In this document: positions 24,336 through 32,386 of the stretch, piece after piece
Numbering within the stretch: position 1 is the stretch's first letter
Layout: every line of letters starts with the position of its first letter
Origin: JBKCUI01 sp052161625
GTDB taxonomy: Bacteria > Planctomycetota > Planctomycetia > Pirellulales > Pirellulaceae
Assembly: GCA_052161625.1 (NCBI GenBank)
Contig: CP197412.1
Length of the DNA stretch: 64,000 nt
Direction: 5' to 3' (one strand)
The notes under the pieces: generated by a model
The model's input: only the letters and a program-made list of their open reading frames with translations
Told to the model about the DNA's origin: nothing
Database searches by the model: none
Made by a program: the position numbers and the translations under genes

Positions 24336-25349
24336 CTACACGGGCTCTCGGCGATTGCCAAAACCGAAGAAATAGTAAACCGCCCCGATCAACGACACAC
24401 AAATAAGGAGAAGCCGCAGCGTCGTTGCCATAATCCAAGGAGAATACCCCTCGGGCAGGGATGGGAGCTCCCGAAATAACCCTGCAATCGCGATCTCCAG
24501 CACGCCGACTCCACCCGGGGTGATGGGGAGCGTGGCAGCCGCCATGGCGGGTGGTATCGCCGCGAAATGCTCCGCCACCGATGGAGCGTTCGAGAACAAT
24601 GCATTCGATATAAGGAAGCAGGCGAGCGTGAAACAAATGTGGACGAGAAGACTCGAACCAATAACCTCCACAATCAATCGCGGCCTGCCATGAAAAATCA
24701 TGCAAGCCTTCGCTAAGCGATAAATGGTATGTCCAGCCCCAGGGAGCCTTCGCAGCCAATGAAGGGGAATGCGAGCACCGAGGACACCGATGAGTATCAA
24801 AATCCCCAATCCCAATCCGCTCAGAAGCAATGCGACCCACTGAATCGCGGACAGCCTTGGTGACAGGGAAGGAGCGATTACCATTCCCCCGCTTGCAACC
24901 ATCAAAAGTCCCAGCAACCCAACTGCTCGATCGACCAGGACCGATGCGACAACTTCGGTCTTCTTGTCCTTCGCCCGCTGCGCCGCTTCGATCGCTTTGA
25001 ATAGATCGCCCCCCACCGAGCCAATACTTACTTGATTGAGGAGCGTTCCAAGGAAACCAAGCCGAACAGCACTTGCTGTTGAAATGGGAACCCCAAGTCC
25101 ATTGACGAGCAACTGCCACCGCCAATAGCTGATCAGGTGAGCACTAAGGACAAAGAAGAACGCAAGCCCCAGATACGACCAATTCTTTTCCTGCTGGACG
25201 AAACCGTTCCAGTCTTTCCTGGACTGAACAACGATCCAGATGACAGAAAGCCCCAGAATGGCGATCTTCAGAAAGGGCCAAAACCACTTGCGCCATCCCG
25301 CGGGCTTCGTTGCGATCGGGTCCCGTGAAGGGGCGCTGCTCATAGACAT
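24336..25349 (-). CDS. UPF0104 / lysylphosphatidylglycerol synthase-type membrane protein
   Basis: A protein of 337 residues with about eight membrane helices of the UPF0104 (MprF flippase-like) family. Typical segments: YWRWQLLVNGLGVPIS, LLNQVSIGSVGGDLFKAIEAAQR (the conserved G-x-x-G-D-x-x-K), VVASVLVDRAVGLLGLL and the C-terminal TPGGVGVLE. No synthase (aminoacyl transfer) domain is attached, so it is more likely a lipid transporter or flippase-like protein. The gene follows metK after a hairpin at 25394-25422. The gap 24192-24335 to the FHA gene holds nothing visible. Confidence 0.87.
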   Translation of the reverse strand: MSMSSAPSRDPIATKPAGWRKWFWPFLKIAILGLSVIWIVVQSRKDWNGFVQQEKNWSYLGLAFFFVLSAHLISYWRWQLLVNGLGVPISTASAVRLGFLGTLLNQVSIGSVGGDLFKAIEAAQRAKDKKTEVVASVLVDRAVGLLGLLMVASGGMVIAPSLSPRLSAIQWVALLLSGLGLGILILIGVLGARIPLHWLRRLPGAGHTIYRLAKACMIFHGRPRLIVEVIGSSLLVHICFTLACFLISNALFSNAPSVAEHFAAIPPAMAAATLPITPGGVGVLEIAIAGLFRELPSLPEGYSPWIMATTLRLLLICVSLIGAVYYFFGFGNRREPV

Positions 25350-25393
25350 GTCGCGGGATTGGGAACGGAGAAAGACTCGGCGGGCTGGAAGCA

Positions 25394-25422
25394 GAGCTAG
25401 CGAGTAAGGAGCTCGCTAGCTC
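25394..25422 (-). terminator. Perfect 11-bp hairpin downstream of metK
   Basis: GAGCTAGCGAG at 25394-25404 is the exact complement of CTCGCTAGCTC at 25412-25422, with a 7-base loop. It starts 31 bases beyond the metK stop. No T-run follows on the minus strand, so it may be a weak or Rho-assisted terminator, or an RNA stability element. Confidence 0.55.
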
Positions 25423-25452
25423 GACCAACCTGTGGGCAGCAGAAGGTCAGGA

Positions 25453-26619
25453 CTATTTCCCGAGGATCGCTGCACCGAGTTTCGCGGCGCTGTCGGTCTT
25501 TTCCCAAGTGAACTCGGGCTCGTTGCGACCGAAGTGTCCACCCGAAGAGGTCTTTGAGTAAATCGGACGACGGAGGTCCAAGTACTCGATGATGCCGCGA
25601 GGGGTGAGATCGAAGAAGGATTGAACGACCTCGCAAATCTTTTCGTCCGGAACCTTACCCGAACCTTGCGTGTCGACACGGACACTGACCGGCTTGCTCA
25701 CACCGATGGCGTAAGCAACTTGCACTTCGCAGCGATCGGCAACACCGGATGCAACAATGTTCTTCGCAACGTGGCGAGCCATGTACGCGGCGCTTCGATC
25801 CACCTTGGTCGGATCCTTTCCGCTGAACGCACCACCACCGTGCCGTCCCCATCCACCGTAGGTATCGACGATAATCTTACGACCGGTCAGACCGCTGTCA
25901 CCGTGAGGACCGCCCACCACGAACTTACCCGTCGGATTGATGTGGTAAACAATGCTGTCCGAAACCAATTCCTTCGGCAAACAAGGCTTGATGACCTTTT
26001 CAATCACGAACTTCTTGATCTCCTCTTGGGAGACATGGGGTGCGTGCTGGGTCGAGACGACGACGTTGTTGATTCCAATTGGCTTAAAACCATCGTATAC
26101 GACGGAAACTTGGCTCTTCGAATCAGGTCGAAGCCAATCGACTTCGTTGTTGAATCGAGCTTCGGTGAGCCGGTTTGTAATGCGGTGAGCCAATGCGATC
26201 GGGAGGGGCATCATTTCGGGGGTGTCATTGCACGCATAGCCGAACATGAGCCCTTGGTCGCCTGCTCCGATATCCTTTGCGTCGGACGCGTCGACGCCCA
26301 TAGCGATGTCAGGACTTTGTTTGTCGAGGGCGACCATCACATTGCAAGTCCGACCGGAAATACCGGACTCGTCGTCATCGTAACCAACATCGAGAATCGC
26401 TTTGCGAACAACATCCGCGTAGTCGACAATCGCTTTGGTCGTGATTTCGCCGACGATCATTGCTAGACCGGTGGTGACGACGGTCTCGCAAGCAACACGG
26501 CTCATCGGGTCCTGGGCGAGCAGTGCGTCCAACACGCTGTCGGAGATTCGATCCGCCAACTTGTCAGGGTGACCCATCGATACAGATTCACTTGTAAAAA
26601 TATACTTGCCCGAAGCCAC
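25453..26619 (-). CDS. metK: S-adenosylmethionine synthetase
   Basis: A 388-residue MetK. FTSESVSMGHPDKLADRISD, GAGDQGLMFGYACNDT, IVDTYGGWGRHGGGAFSGKDPTKVDRSAAY and the closing VQSFFDLTPRGII are family signatures covering the ATP and methionine sites. It forms S-adenosylmethionine from ATP and methionine. The frame is open to 26742 but the real start is a GTG at 26617-26619: GGGAGGT at 26625-26631 lies five bases before it, and the protein then begins MASGKYIFTSES as in other MetK proteins. I saw no SAM riboswitch in the leader. It is divergent from the secreted protein at 26853. Confidence 0.96.
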   Translation of the reverse strand: MASGKYIFTSESVSMGHPDKLADRISDSVLDALLAQDPMSRVACETVVTTGLAMIVGEITTKAIVDYADVVRKAILDVGYDDDESGISGRTCNVMVALDKQSPDIAMGVDASDAKDIGAGDQGLMFGYACNDTPEMMPLPIALAHRITNRLTEARFNNEVDWLRPDSKSQVSVVYDGFKPIGINNVVVSTQHAPHVSQEEIKKFVIEKVIKPCLPKELVSDSIVYHINPTGKFVVGGPHGDSGLTGRKIIVDTYGGWGRHGGGAFSGKDPTKVDRSAAYMARHVAKNIVASGVADRCEVQVAYAIGVSKPVSVRVDTQGSGKVPDEKICEVVQSFFDLTPRGIIEYLDLRRPIYSKTSSGGHFGRNEPEFTWEKTDSAAKLGAAILGK

Positions 26620-26624
26620 GAACG

Positions 26625-26631
26625 ACCTCCC
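26625..26631 (-). promoter_or_regulatory. Shine-Dalgarno site that sets the metK GTG start
   Basis: GGGAGGT on the minus strand, five bases before the GTG, is one of the best ribosome-binding sites in the window and settles the start against the longer open frame. Confidence 0.8.
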
Positions 26632-26767
26632 GAGTAGGGAATTTAAGAAATTGGGATTGTTGAGAGATCGTAGTGTAACCCGAGTCGTGGGTTCCTTGAA
26701 GGTCCCAATCGGCCTCGGCGGGGATATAATGATGGCATTCAAAAATCCTACAGGCCAGGCGGGCTAG

Positions 26768-26809
26768 CCATTGGGTGGGGCCTGCCTTTGGGGCGGGCCA
26801 GCCCAATGG
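26768..26809. repeat. Imperfect inverted repeat in the metK divergent region
   Basis: CCATTGGGTGGGGCCTGCC pairs with GGCGGGCCAGCCCAATGG around a short TTTGG loop, giving a long GC-rich stem with a few mismatches. It lies 45 bases before the start of the gene at 26853. More GGGCTAGCC and GGGCTGGC pieces flank it, so this may be an interspersed repeat and not a terminator. Confidence 0.65.
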
Positions 26810-26852
26810 ACGGACCGGGCTACACATGCTCTAACCGGGGGGGCTGGCAAAA

Positions 26853-28457
26853 ATGCGTGATTCACCGACTAGAAGATGGGTAGCGAACCGCCGGCCGACG
26901 TGGCTGGATATCCTGCGCGTGGTTGCATTCCTCGCAGGATTGGGAGGGAGCGACCTGGCTACGGCGAAGACGATTATCTCACGTTTTTGCGACCCATGGC
27001 TGAATAGCCCAAGCTCGACGCGGGTCGAATGCGACTGCGAGGCAGGGAACTGGAACGTTCGATTTGACTTGAAAAATCCAGCCCGAGAGGACGCGGCAAC
27101 CATCGCCTTCGCGGAGGAAGGCATTGTGATTGCCTTTTCCAAAGATGAAGAATCGCCCCTGTATTGCTTGGAAGTCACCGGATTGGATAAGGAATCCGAA
27201 GTGCGATGGGACGCCCAAATTCGACGCAACGGCGGAGGAATCGAGAGCCAATGGCCAATCGATGGGGTGGTGGTCCAAAAAGAGGGACAGTCTCACACCG
27301 CTCGCGAATTGCACATTCGCGTTCCACTGCACGTCTTGGAGCCCGTATATGGCAAAACTGTAAGGCCGATGGATACGATTCGAGTCGCTTTCTTGCGGCG
27401 GACCATCGTGAAGAACCGGCCCGTTTGGAGTTCATGGCGGTTTTTTGCCGAGCCAACGGGAAGCCCTTGGAGTCCGTCTGCCTTTGGCCAGCTCCCGATC
27501 AGCGAGGAATCCGATCGCGACTTTGCATGGCCAGACGAACCCAAGGCTTCAAAGACCTTTCGATTGGCAGCCAACCAGATGCGGACGGAATTTCGTCGTT
27601 ACCTGGACGACGAAAAACTTGAGGAACAAACCATGGGCTGGTACGACCGTTTGGGGCAGTTTCCCGACGCGAATCCGGACTGGATCGTCATGGACTCGCA
27701 AGGCAATTCGGATCCATCCATATCGTCTCACCAACTGCCAGCGTGTGGGTGGATTGGTTTGCCATTCAGCCTGCATGCAAGGATTGCGGAGGAGGGGGCG
27801 AAGAAGCGGGGATGGAAGATCGAGTTTGCGAGAGAAGACCAAACCCGAGGTGGCTGGCGGATGGAATGGCCTGGGACGGGGCGTTCCGGCATCATTCGCT
27901 GGAATAGCTCATCGGGCGAGGCAAGCGAGACAAATATCCATGATGCTGTCGTTTCGTTTTCACTACCGAACAAGGAAAACCTCGAGGGGCGTGATTTCGT
28001 GATGACCTACCGCGGGACGGGAAATCTGTTGGATCTAGCTGTGTATGTCGATGGAGTCCGGGCTTCCGTCTCCGTGCTGCAACAGCCCGCGCCATGGGAG
28101 TTCGCCAGCGAATCGGATAGTTCGGGGGAAAGTTCGGCGGATAGTTGGGTGGATGGTCGGACGGATGGCCAGGTTCCTTGGAGACTTGCAACCACCGGCA
28201 GGGCCTTCGAAACGATTCAGGTATATCGCGTTTCACTAACTCCCATCGAGGCCATGGGATTGCTCCCAAAGGTACCTATGGTTTCTTGGTCTGAATGGAG
28301 TCCGGAGCATCGCAAGCAATGGACGGAACATTTCGCAGAACGGGAGGATCGAGATGGGGGCTATCTGCTCGAAAGTCTCCTGCATTACTCGGAAAGCGCA
28401 AAACGAGCCGCAAGGGACAGAAACGCTAGCAATCCTCGCAGTGACAAGGACAAGTGA
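26853..28457 (+). CDS. Secreted protein with CBM9-like and LamG-like regions
   Basis: A protein of 534 residues with a signal sequence (ILRVVAFLAGLGGSDLATA). Residues 45-210 resemble a family 9 carbohydrate-binding domain: EGIVIAFSKDEESPLYCLEVTG, VRWDAQIRR, then WSSWRFFAEPTGSP and a closing SAFGQL. Residues 350-480 (VVSFSLPNKENLEGRDFVMTYRGTG, LLDLAVYVDG, AFETIQVYRVSL) look like a LamG/concanavalin-type sheet. The usual catalytic domains of planctomycete DUF1549/DUF1553 proteins, which carry such pieces, are not recognisable. Function unknown; glycan binding is a guess from the CBM9-like part. A TATAAT at 26725-26730 may be a -10 box, without a good -35. Confidence 0.65.
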   Translation: MRDSPTRRWVANRRPTWLDILRVVAFLAGLGGSDLATAKTIISRFCDPWLNSPSSTRVECDCEAGNWNVRFDLKNPAREDAATIAFAEEGIVIAFSKDEESPLYCLEVTGLDKESEVRWDAQIRRNGGGIESQWPIDGVVVQKEGQSHTARELHIRVPLHVLEPVYGKTVRPMDTIRVAFLRRTIVKNRPVWSSWRFFAEPTGSPWSPSAFGQLPISEESDRDFAWPDEPKASKTFRLAANQMRTEFRRYLDDEKLEEQTMGWYDRLGQFPDANPDWIVMDSQGNSDPSISSHQLPACGWIGLPFSLHARIAEEGAKKRGWKIEFAREDQTRGGWRMEWPGTGRSGIIRWNSSSGEASETNIHDAVVSFSLPNKENLEGRDFVMTYRGTGNLLDLAVYVDGVRASVSVLQQPAPWEFASESDSSGESSADSWVDGRTDGQVPWRLATTGRAFETIQVYRVSLTPIEAMGLLPKVPMVSWSEWSPEHRKQWTEHFAEREDRDGGYLLESLLHYSESAKRAARDRNASNPRSDKDK

Positions 28458-28540
28458 GCTGCTTGGGGGGGTTGGTATTGTTCCAAGGCGATTGAACGGG
28501 CTAGACTGCCCTTTTACCGTCGAAGCCTCAGATCATTCCG

Positions 28541-29605
28541 ATGCCAAACGCAGCTCCGGAAGTTCTCGTCACGAACTTTCACCGAAGATTTACAGGAGTA
28601 TCCGCAACCGCAGACGCGGTACTCAGCGGTATGCATCGCTACTTTTCCACGCGTCTGGTAGGCAGGCCGCTTCCGTCGGCGCCACAGGTATTGAGTTTGC
28701 GTTCTGCATTGCTTCTTTCGCGGCGCCCCCCCCCGAATCGGCCTTTTTCGATTTGGCACGTGCGCAGAAACTTAGAGATGGCGATCGTGATCTTTGCGCG
28801 CGATCACTTGAGGCTTCCTATCCGAATCGTGTTCACCTCGGCAGCCCAGCGGCGGCATTCGCGGGTGCCTCGACAGTTGATTTCCAGGATGGATGCTGTC
28901 GTTGCGACCACATCCCAAGCCGCGTCGTATGTGCCTCACCTCGCAAGTGTCGTGCCGCATGGAGTCGACACCACTCGCTTTTATCCATCGCCCGATCGGT
29001 CCGTCGCATGGGGAAATCTCGGCCTACCCGGCGCGCGTGGTATTGGAATCGTCGGACGCATTCGGCATGAAAAAGGGACCGACTGCTTTGTGGAGGCGAT
29101 GTGCCGGGTACTGGTCCAACGCCCCGATTTCACGGGGGTGATTGTGGGCCGAGCCATGCCAGCGGATGCGCTGTTCGAGCAGCAACTCAAGCGACGGTTG
29201 GAAATGGCGAAATTGAACAACCGGGTCCTGTTCTTGGGTGAACAACCTCGGGATCGACTTCCTGAAATCATGCGTTCGCTGTCGTTGCTCGTCGCGTCGC
29301 CTCGCTATGAGGGTTACGGAATGACGCCATTGGAGGCGATGGCAAGCGGTGTGCCAGTCGTCGCCACAGACACGGGTGTTTATCGGCAGATTATCGAAGA
29401 CGGTAGGAACGGCTACGTCGTCTCGATTAACGACATAGACGGGTTAACCAGCGCAATCCTCGAGGTTACCCGCGATACGGACCATTTGCAGGAAATGGGC
29501 GTCTACGCGAGAGAGGTCGCGACCTCTCGATTATCGATCGACACAGAAGTCTTAGGATATGCAGACGTCTACGAACGACTTTGGAAAGGTGAAGTATTCC
29601 CATGA
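28541..29605 (+). CDS. Family 4 glycosyltransferase, LpcC-like
   Basis: A protein of 354 residues of the GT-B fold. The first half (EVLVTNFHRRFTGVSATADA, WHVRRNLEM, FTSAAQRRHSRVPRQLISRMDAVVATT) matches the pattern of LpcC/LpsE-type mannosyltransferases of lipopolysaccharide core synthesis; the second half has the donor site (GIGIVGRIRHEKGTDCFVEA, RYEGYGMTPLEAMASGVPVVAT with E-x(7)-E). It probably adds a sugar to a cell-envelope glycan on the cytoplasmic side. It heads a four-gene cluster and overlaps the GT25 gene by four bases (ATGA). The gap 28458-28540 is short and shows no ribosome-binding site beyond chance. Confidence 0.9.
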   Translation: MPNAAPEVLVTNFHRRFTGVSATADAVLSGMHRYFSTRLVGRPLPSAPQVLSLRSALLLSRRPPPNRPFSIWHVRRNLEMAIVIFARDHLRLPIRIVFTSAAQRRHSRVPRQLISRMDAVVATTSQAASYVPHLASVVPHGVDTTRFYPSPDRSVAWGNLGLPGARGIGIVGRIRHEKGTDCFVEAMCRVLVQRPDFTGVIVGRAMPADALFEQQLKRRLEMAKLNNRVLFLGEQPRDRLPEIMRSLSLLVASPRYEGYGMTPLEAMASGVPVVATDTGVYRQIIEDGRNGYVVSINDIDGLTSAILEVTRDTDHLQEMGVYAREVATSRLSIDTEVLGYADVYERLWKGEVFP

Positions 29606-30399
29606 TCGAAAAAACAAAGGCCTTTGTCATATCGCTGCCGAGGGCTGTCCATCGCATCCCTCAAGTCAAAAAAATCGTCAAGTCCCTTTCGTGGCCGACA
29701 GAAATACTCGAAGCGGTGGATGGCTCTGCGCTTTCGAAGGAGGAAGTGGAATGCGTTTATCAACCCAAGCGTATCCGGCCCGTGTATCCCTTCTCACTGC
29801 GACGAGGAGAAATTGGTTGCTTTCTTAGCCATCGCAAAGCTTGGTTGCGGATCCTACGCGATGGCTTAGACGCAGCCTTGATTTTGGAAGACGACGTTGA
29901 ATTGGAACAGCCGCAATTTGACGGTACGCTCGAGTTCACTCGAGTCAACGCAGAACAAGGGGACTATATTCAATTGCAAGTTCGTGAGACAGGTCCTCAT
30001 CCTGTCTGTCTCGAACGGATTGGAAAGGATGGGTATCGGCGCCAATTGGTGCAACCCACGGTCGTACCGCTTCGCACGACAGCTCAATTGGTCACCCGCG
30101 AAGCCGCTTACCGTCTGCTGGACGCCACCCGTGTTTTCGATCGCCCGGTGGATACGTTCTTACAAATGGTTTGGGAAACAGGAGTCCGCATGCGAATCGT
30201 TGAACCATCCTTCGTACGCGAGGTTTCGGAACAACTTGGCACGAACACCATTGGACATGCATCGCACGGATTCCACTGGCATCGGCTTCAGCGCGAAATC
30301 CTGCGGCCTTGGTATCGCCAACGAATTCGCGCGAAGTCTCTCGGAATGGCGAAACGCGATAACGCTGCATCGATCGCAGTTAGCTCGCGCGCAGCATGA
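29602..30399 (+). CDS. Family 25 glycosyltransferase (LOS-type)
   Basis: A protein of 265 residues of the GT25 family, known from lipooligosaccharide galactosyltransferases. AFVISLPRAVHRIPQVKKI is the typical start, RRGEIGCFLSHRKAWLRIL the conserved central block, and AALILEDDVEL the D-x-D region that binds the sugar-nucleotide metal. QLVTREAAYRLLDA and FDRPVDTFLQ are later family segments. It overlaps the GT4 gene before it and the GT11 gene after it by four bases each, so the three are translated together. Donor and acceptor cannot be read from the sequence. Confidence 0.9.
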   Translation: MIEKTKAFVISLPRAVHRIPQVKKIVKSLSWPTEILEAVDGSALSKEEVECVYQPKRIRPVYPFSLRRGEIGCFLSHRKAWLRILRDGLDAALILEDDVELEQPQFDGTLEFTRVNAEQGDYIQLQVRETGPHPVCLERIGKDGYRRQLVQPTVVPLRTTAQLVTREAAYRLLDATRVFDRPVDTFLQMVWETGVRMRIVEPSFVREVSEQLGTNTIGHASHGFHWHRLQREILRPWYRQRIRAKSLGMAKRDNAASIAVSSRAA

Positions 30400-31301
30400 T
30401 CATTTCCCGATTAAGCGGCGGACTGGGGAATCAAATGTTTCAAGCGGCAGCGGGCGCAGCGCTCGCACGCCGTTTGAACCAATCCCACCTGTGCGATGCC
30501 CGTCCGATCCAGAAAGATCGTTGCCGGAACCTGGGATTGAATTCATTTCAATTCGATGCACCAATTCTCACCTCCTCCTCGGCCTCGAATTCCAACCAAT
30601 CCGTCGTTTCTCTCCCGCCATTGAAGCGATCCAGTCTCTCCTTTGTGTTTTGGACGATTCGAAATCGCTCACGTGTCCTCTATGCGCGTGAAAAGGAGCT
30701 TGCGTATCACGACATCTTGAATCGATTTCGATCCACCGAACGCAGATCGATCTATCTCCATGGATGTTGGCAGTCCGAACAGTACTTCTCCTCCTACCGT
30801 GACGACATTCGCAAACTGTTCGCCTTTCGAGAGAAGCCTTCCCTGGAGAACGGACAACTCCTCGATAGGATTGGATCGAGCAAGTCGATTGCGATTCATA
30901 TTCGCCGAGGAGACTATGTCACCAACCCGAAGAATCGAGCGATCTACGCGGCTTGCTCGCTGGACTACTATCAACGCGCGACCGCTTACCTGATCGATCG
31001 ATTGGGGCACGAAAACGTTCAAGCATTTCTGTTTTCGGACGATCCTGATTGGGTGCAGGACAACCTGGATATTCCGATTCGCAAGACGGTTGTACGGCAC
31101 AACTCCGATACACCTACGGAAGATTTACGACTCATGTCGAGTTGCGAGCACCACATCCTTGCAAACAGTACCTTTAGTTGGTGGGGAGCATGGCTCGCGT
31201 TTCACCCCAATCAACTCGTGGTCGCTCCCAGGGTGTGGTATCATGGACGCCCGCGCGTAGACGACAGCATTGTTCCTTCGACTTGGGTGCGAATGGATTG
31301 A
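30396..31301 (+). CDS. Family 11 glycosyltransferase (alpha-1,2-fucosyltransferase type)
   Basis: A protein of 301 residues. SGGLGNQMFQAAAGAALA at the N-terminus and SIAIHIRRGDYV in the middle are the GT11 signatures; the arginine of H-x-R-R-G-D contacts GDP-fucose. FSDDPDWVQDNL and ANSTFSWWGAWLA follow, as in bacterial FucT2/WbsJ-like enzymes. It would transfer fucose from GDP-fucose to a galactose-like acceptor. No GDP-fucose synthesis genes (gmd, wcaG) are in the window. It overlaps the GT25 gene by four bases; the GT10 gene begins at its end. Confidence 0.92.
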   Translation: MIISRLSGGLGNQMFQAAAGAALARRLNQSHLCDARPIQKDRCRNLGLNSFQFDAPILTSSSASNSNQSVVSLPPLKRSSLSFVFWTIRNRSRVLYAREKELAYHDILNRFRSTERRSIYLHGCWQSEQYFSSYRDDIRKLFAFREKPSLENGQLLDRIGSSKSIAIHIRRGDYVTNPKNRAIYAACSLDYYQRATAYLIDRLGHENVQAFLFSDDPDWVQDNLDIPIRKTVVRHNSDTPTEDLRLMSSCEHHILANSTFSWWGAWLAFHPNQLVVAPRVWYHGRPRVDDSIVPSTWVRMD

Positions 31302-32386
31302 GTAGCAACGAGTCCGAACCCTCATTTCGCATTTGGGTAGCACAACCCCGGTCACCCATGACGCTCTACGACAGGACATGTTCGTATCCGAACGTGATCC
31401 TCCATCATCAACTCGAAGCGTTTCGTGAAGCGTCGCAGTCCAGCGTCAGCGATTGGCTGGTATGCCACGAACCGTTTCGCGAGCCAGAGCCAACGCTCAT
31501 TCCGAAGCATCGTCGAATCATGCTGATGGGAGAGCCTTCCTCGTTGGCTCGGATCGATATGCCGTTTCTCGACCAATTTGGTGTTCTGGTGTCGCCGTTT
31601 CCTGTACCGAGTTTTCGCGGAAAGACGATTGTATCGCAACCAGGATTGCCTTGGTTTTACGGTTGGAATCGAACGGAAAATCAGTGGCTAGACTTCACAC
31701 AGCTTCAAAGGGGGGAGACGGTACGCAAAAAGGCCGAAATTTCGATCGTCGTCTCTAACAAATCGTTTCACCGGGGGCATCGGATTCGTCTGCAACTTGT
31801 CAGGATCCTTCAGCAGCGACTAGGTGACCGATTGCAGATTTTCGGAAAGGGAATACGGGAGGTAGCCGACAAAAGAGATGCGATCGCCCCGTACCAGTAC
31901 CACCTTTCCTTCGAGAACAGCACCGAGCCGAATTACTGGAGCGAGAAGCTTTCGGATGCTTATTTGGGAGGAGCGATCCCTATCTATTTGGGATGTACCA
32001 ATATTGAGCGATGGTTTGGTCCCGATACGATGTATCGCATCCAACTCGATGAGCGGTTGGTCGAGCCGAAACTTTCGATTGCCCTACAGGAGATTGCTGA
32101 GCAAATTGCCGCGTGGCTGGATAGCGACCCGTACGACAAGTACGCAGAAGCTCTGTCGAAGGCGCGCGAGCGTGTCTTGACCGAGCACTCGTTCTTCGCC
32201 GTCTTGAGAGATGCGATTGCGTCGCTTGGCGAATCGCAGTGGCAACCAAATCGAGAAGCCCCCGAATGGCTTCAACCGCAAGCGAATGCGAAGGGTCGAG
32301 AGCGTTGGTGGCGTGAGTTAACGAGGATTTACCATAAGTGGACGACTCGCAAACCGCGAGTCGCCCGATCCCCCTCTCACGATTAG
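31298..32386 (+). CDS. Family 10 glycosyltransferase (alpha-1,3/4-fucosyltransferase type)
   Basis: A GT-B protein of about 362 residues. The C-terminal half shows the GT10 donor motif: YQYHLSFENSTEPNYWSEKL, then AYLGGAIPIYLGC. Before it lie ISIVVSNKSFHRGHRIRLQLV and DRLQIFGKGI, also typical. The frame is open back to 31178 over the GT11 gene; I prefer the TTG at 31298-31300, which overlaps the GT11 stop (TTGA), or the ATG at 31358. Neither has a strong ribosome-binding site, so the start is open. It is the last gene of the glycan cluster and meets secA tail to tail with a four-base overlap. Confidence 0.88.
   Translation: MSSNESEPSFRIWVAQPRSPMTLYDRTCSYPNVILHHQLEAFREASQSSVSDWLVCHEPFREPEPTLIPKHRRIMLMGEPSSLARIDMPFLDQFGVLVSPFPVPSFRGKTIVSQPGLPWFYGWNRTENQWLDFTQLQRGETVRKKAEISIVVSNKSFHRGHRIRLQLVRILQQRLGDRLQIFGKGIREVADKRDAIAPYQYHLSFENSTEPNYWSEKLSDAYLGGAIPIYLGCTNIERWFGPDTMYRIQLDERLVEPKLSIALQEIAEQIAAWLDSDPYDKYAEALSKARERVLTEHSFFAVLRDAIASLGESQWQPNREAPEWLQPQANAKGRERWWRELTRIYHKWTTRKPRVARSPSHD

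Noticed and set aside
24103..25125. A 340-codon minus-strand frame across the UPF0104 and FHA genes
   Set aside because: It lies in a different frame from both conserved genes and its translation is Trp/Arg/Cys-rich with no motif.
26620..26852. SAM riboswitch upstream of metK
   Set aside because: I could not see the conserved cores of SAM-I, SAM-II or SAH elements between the start and the divergent gene.
31178..31297. Longer start of the GT10 gene
   Set aside because: The extra 40 residues overlap the GT11 coding region and are Arg/Ser-rich without similarity to the fold.
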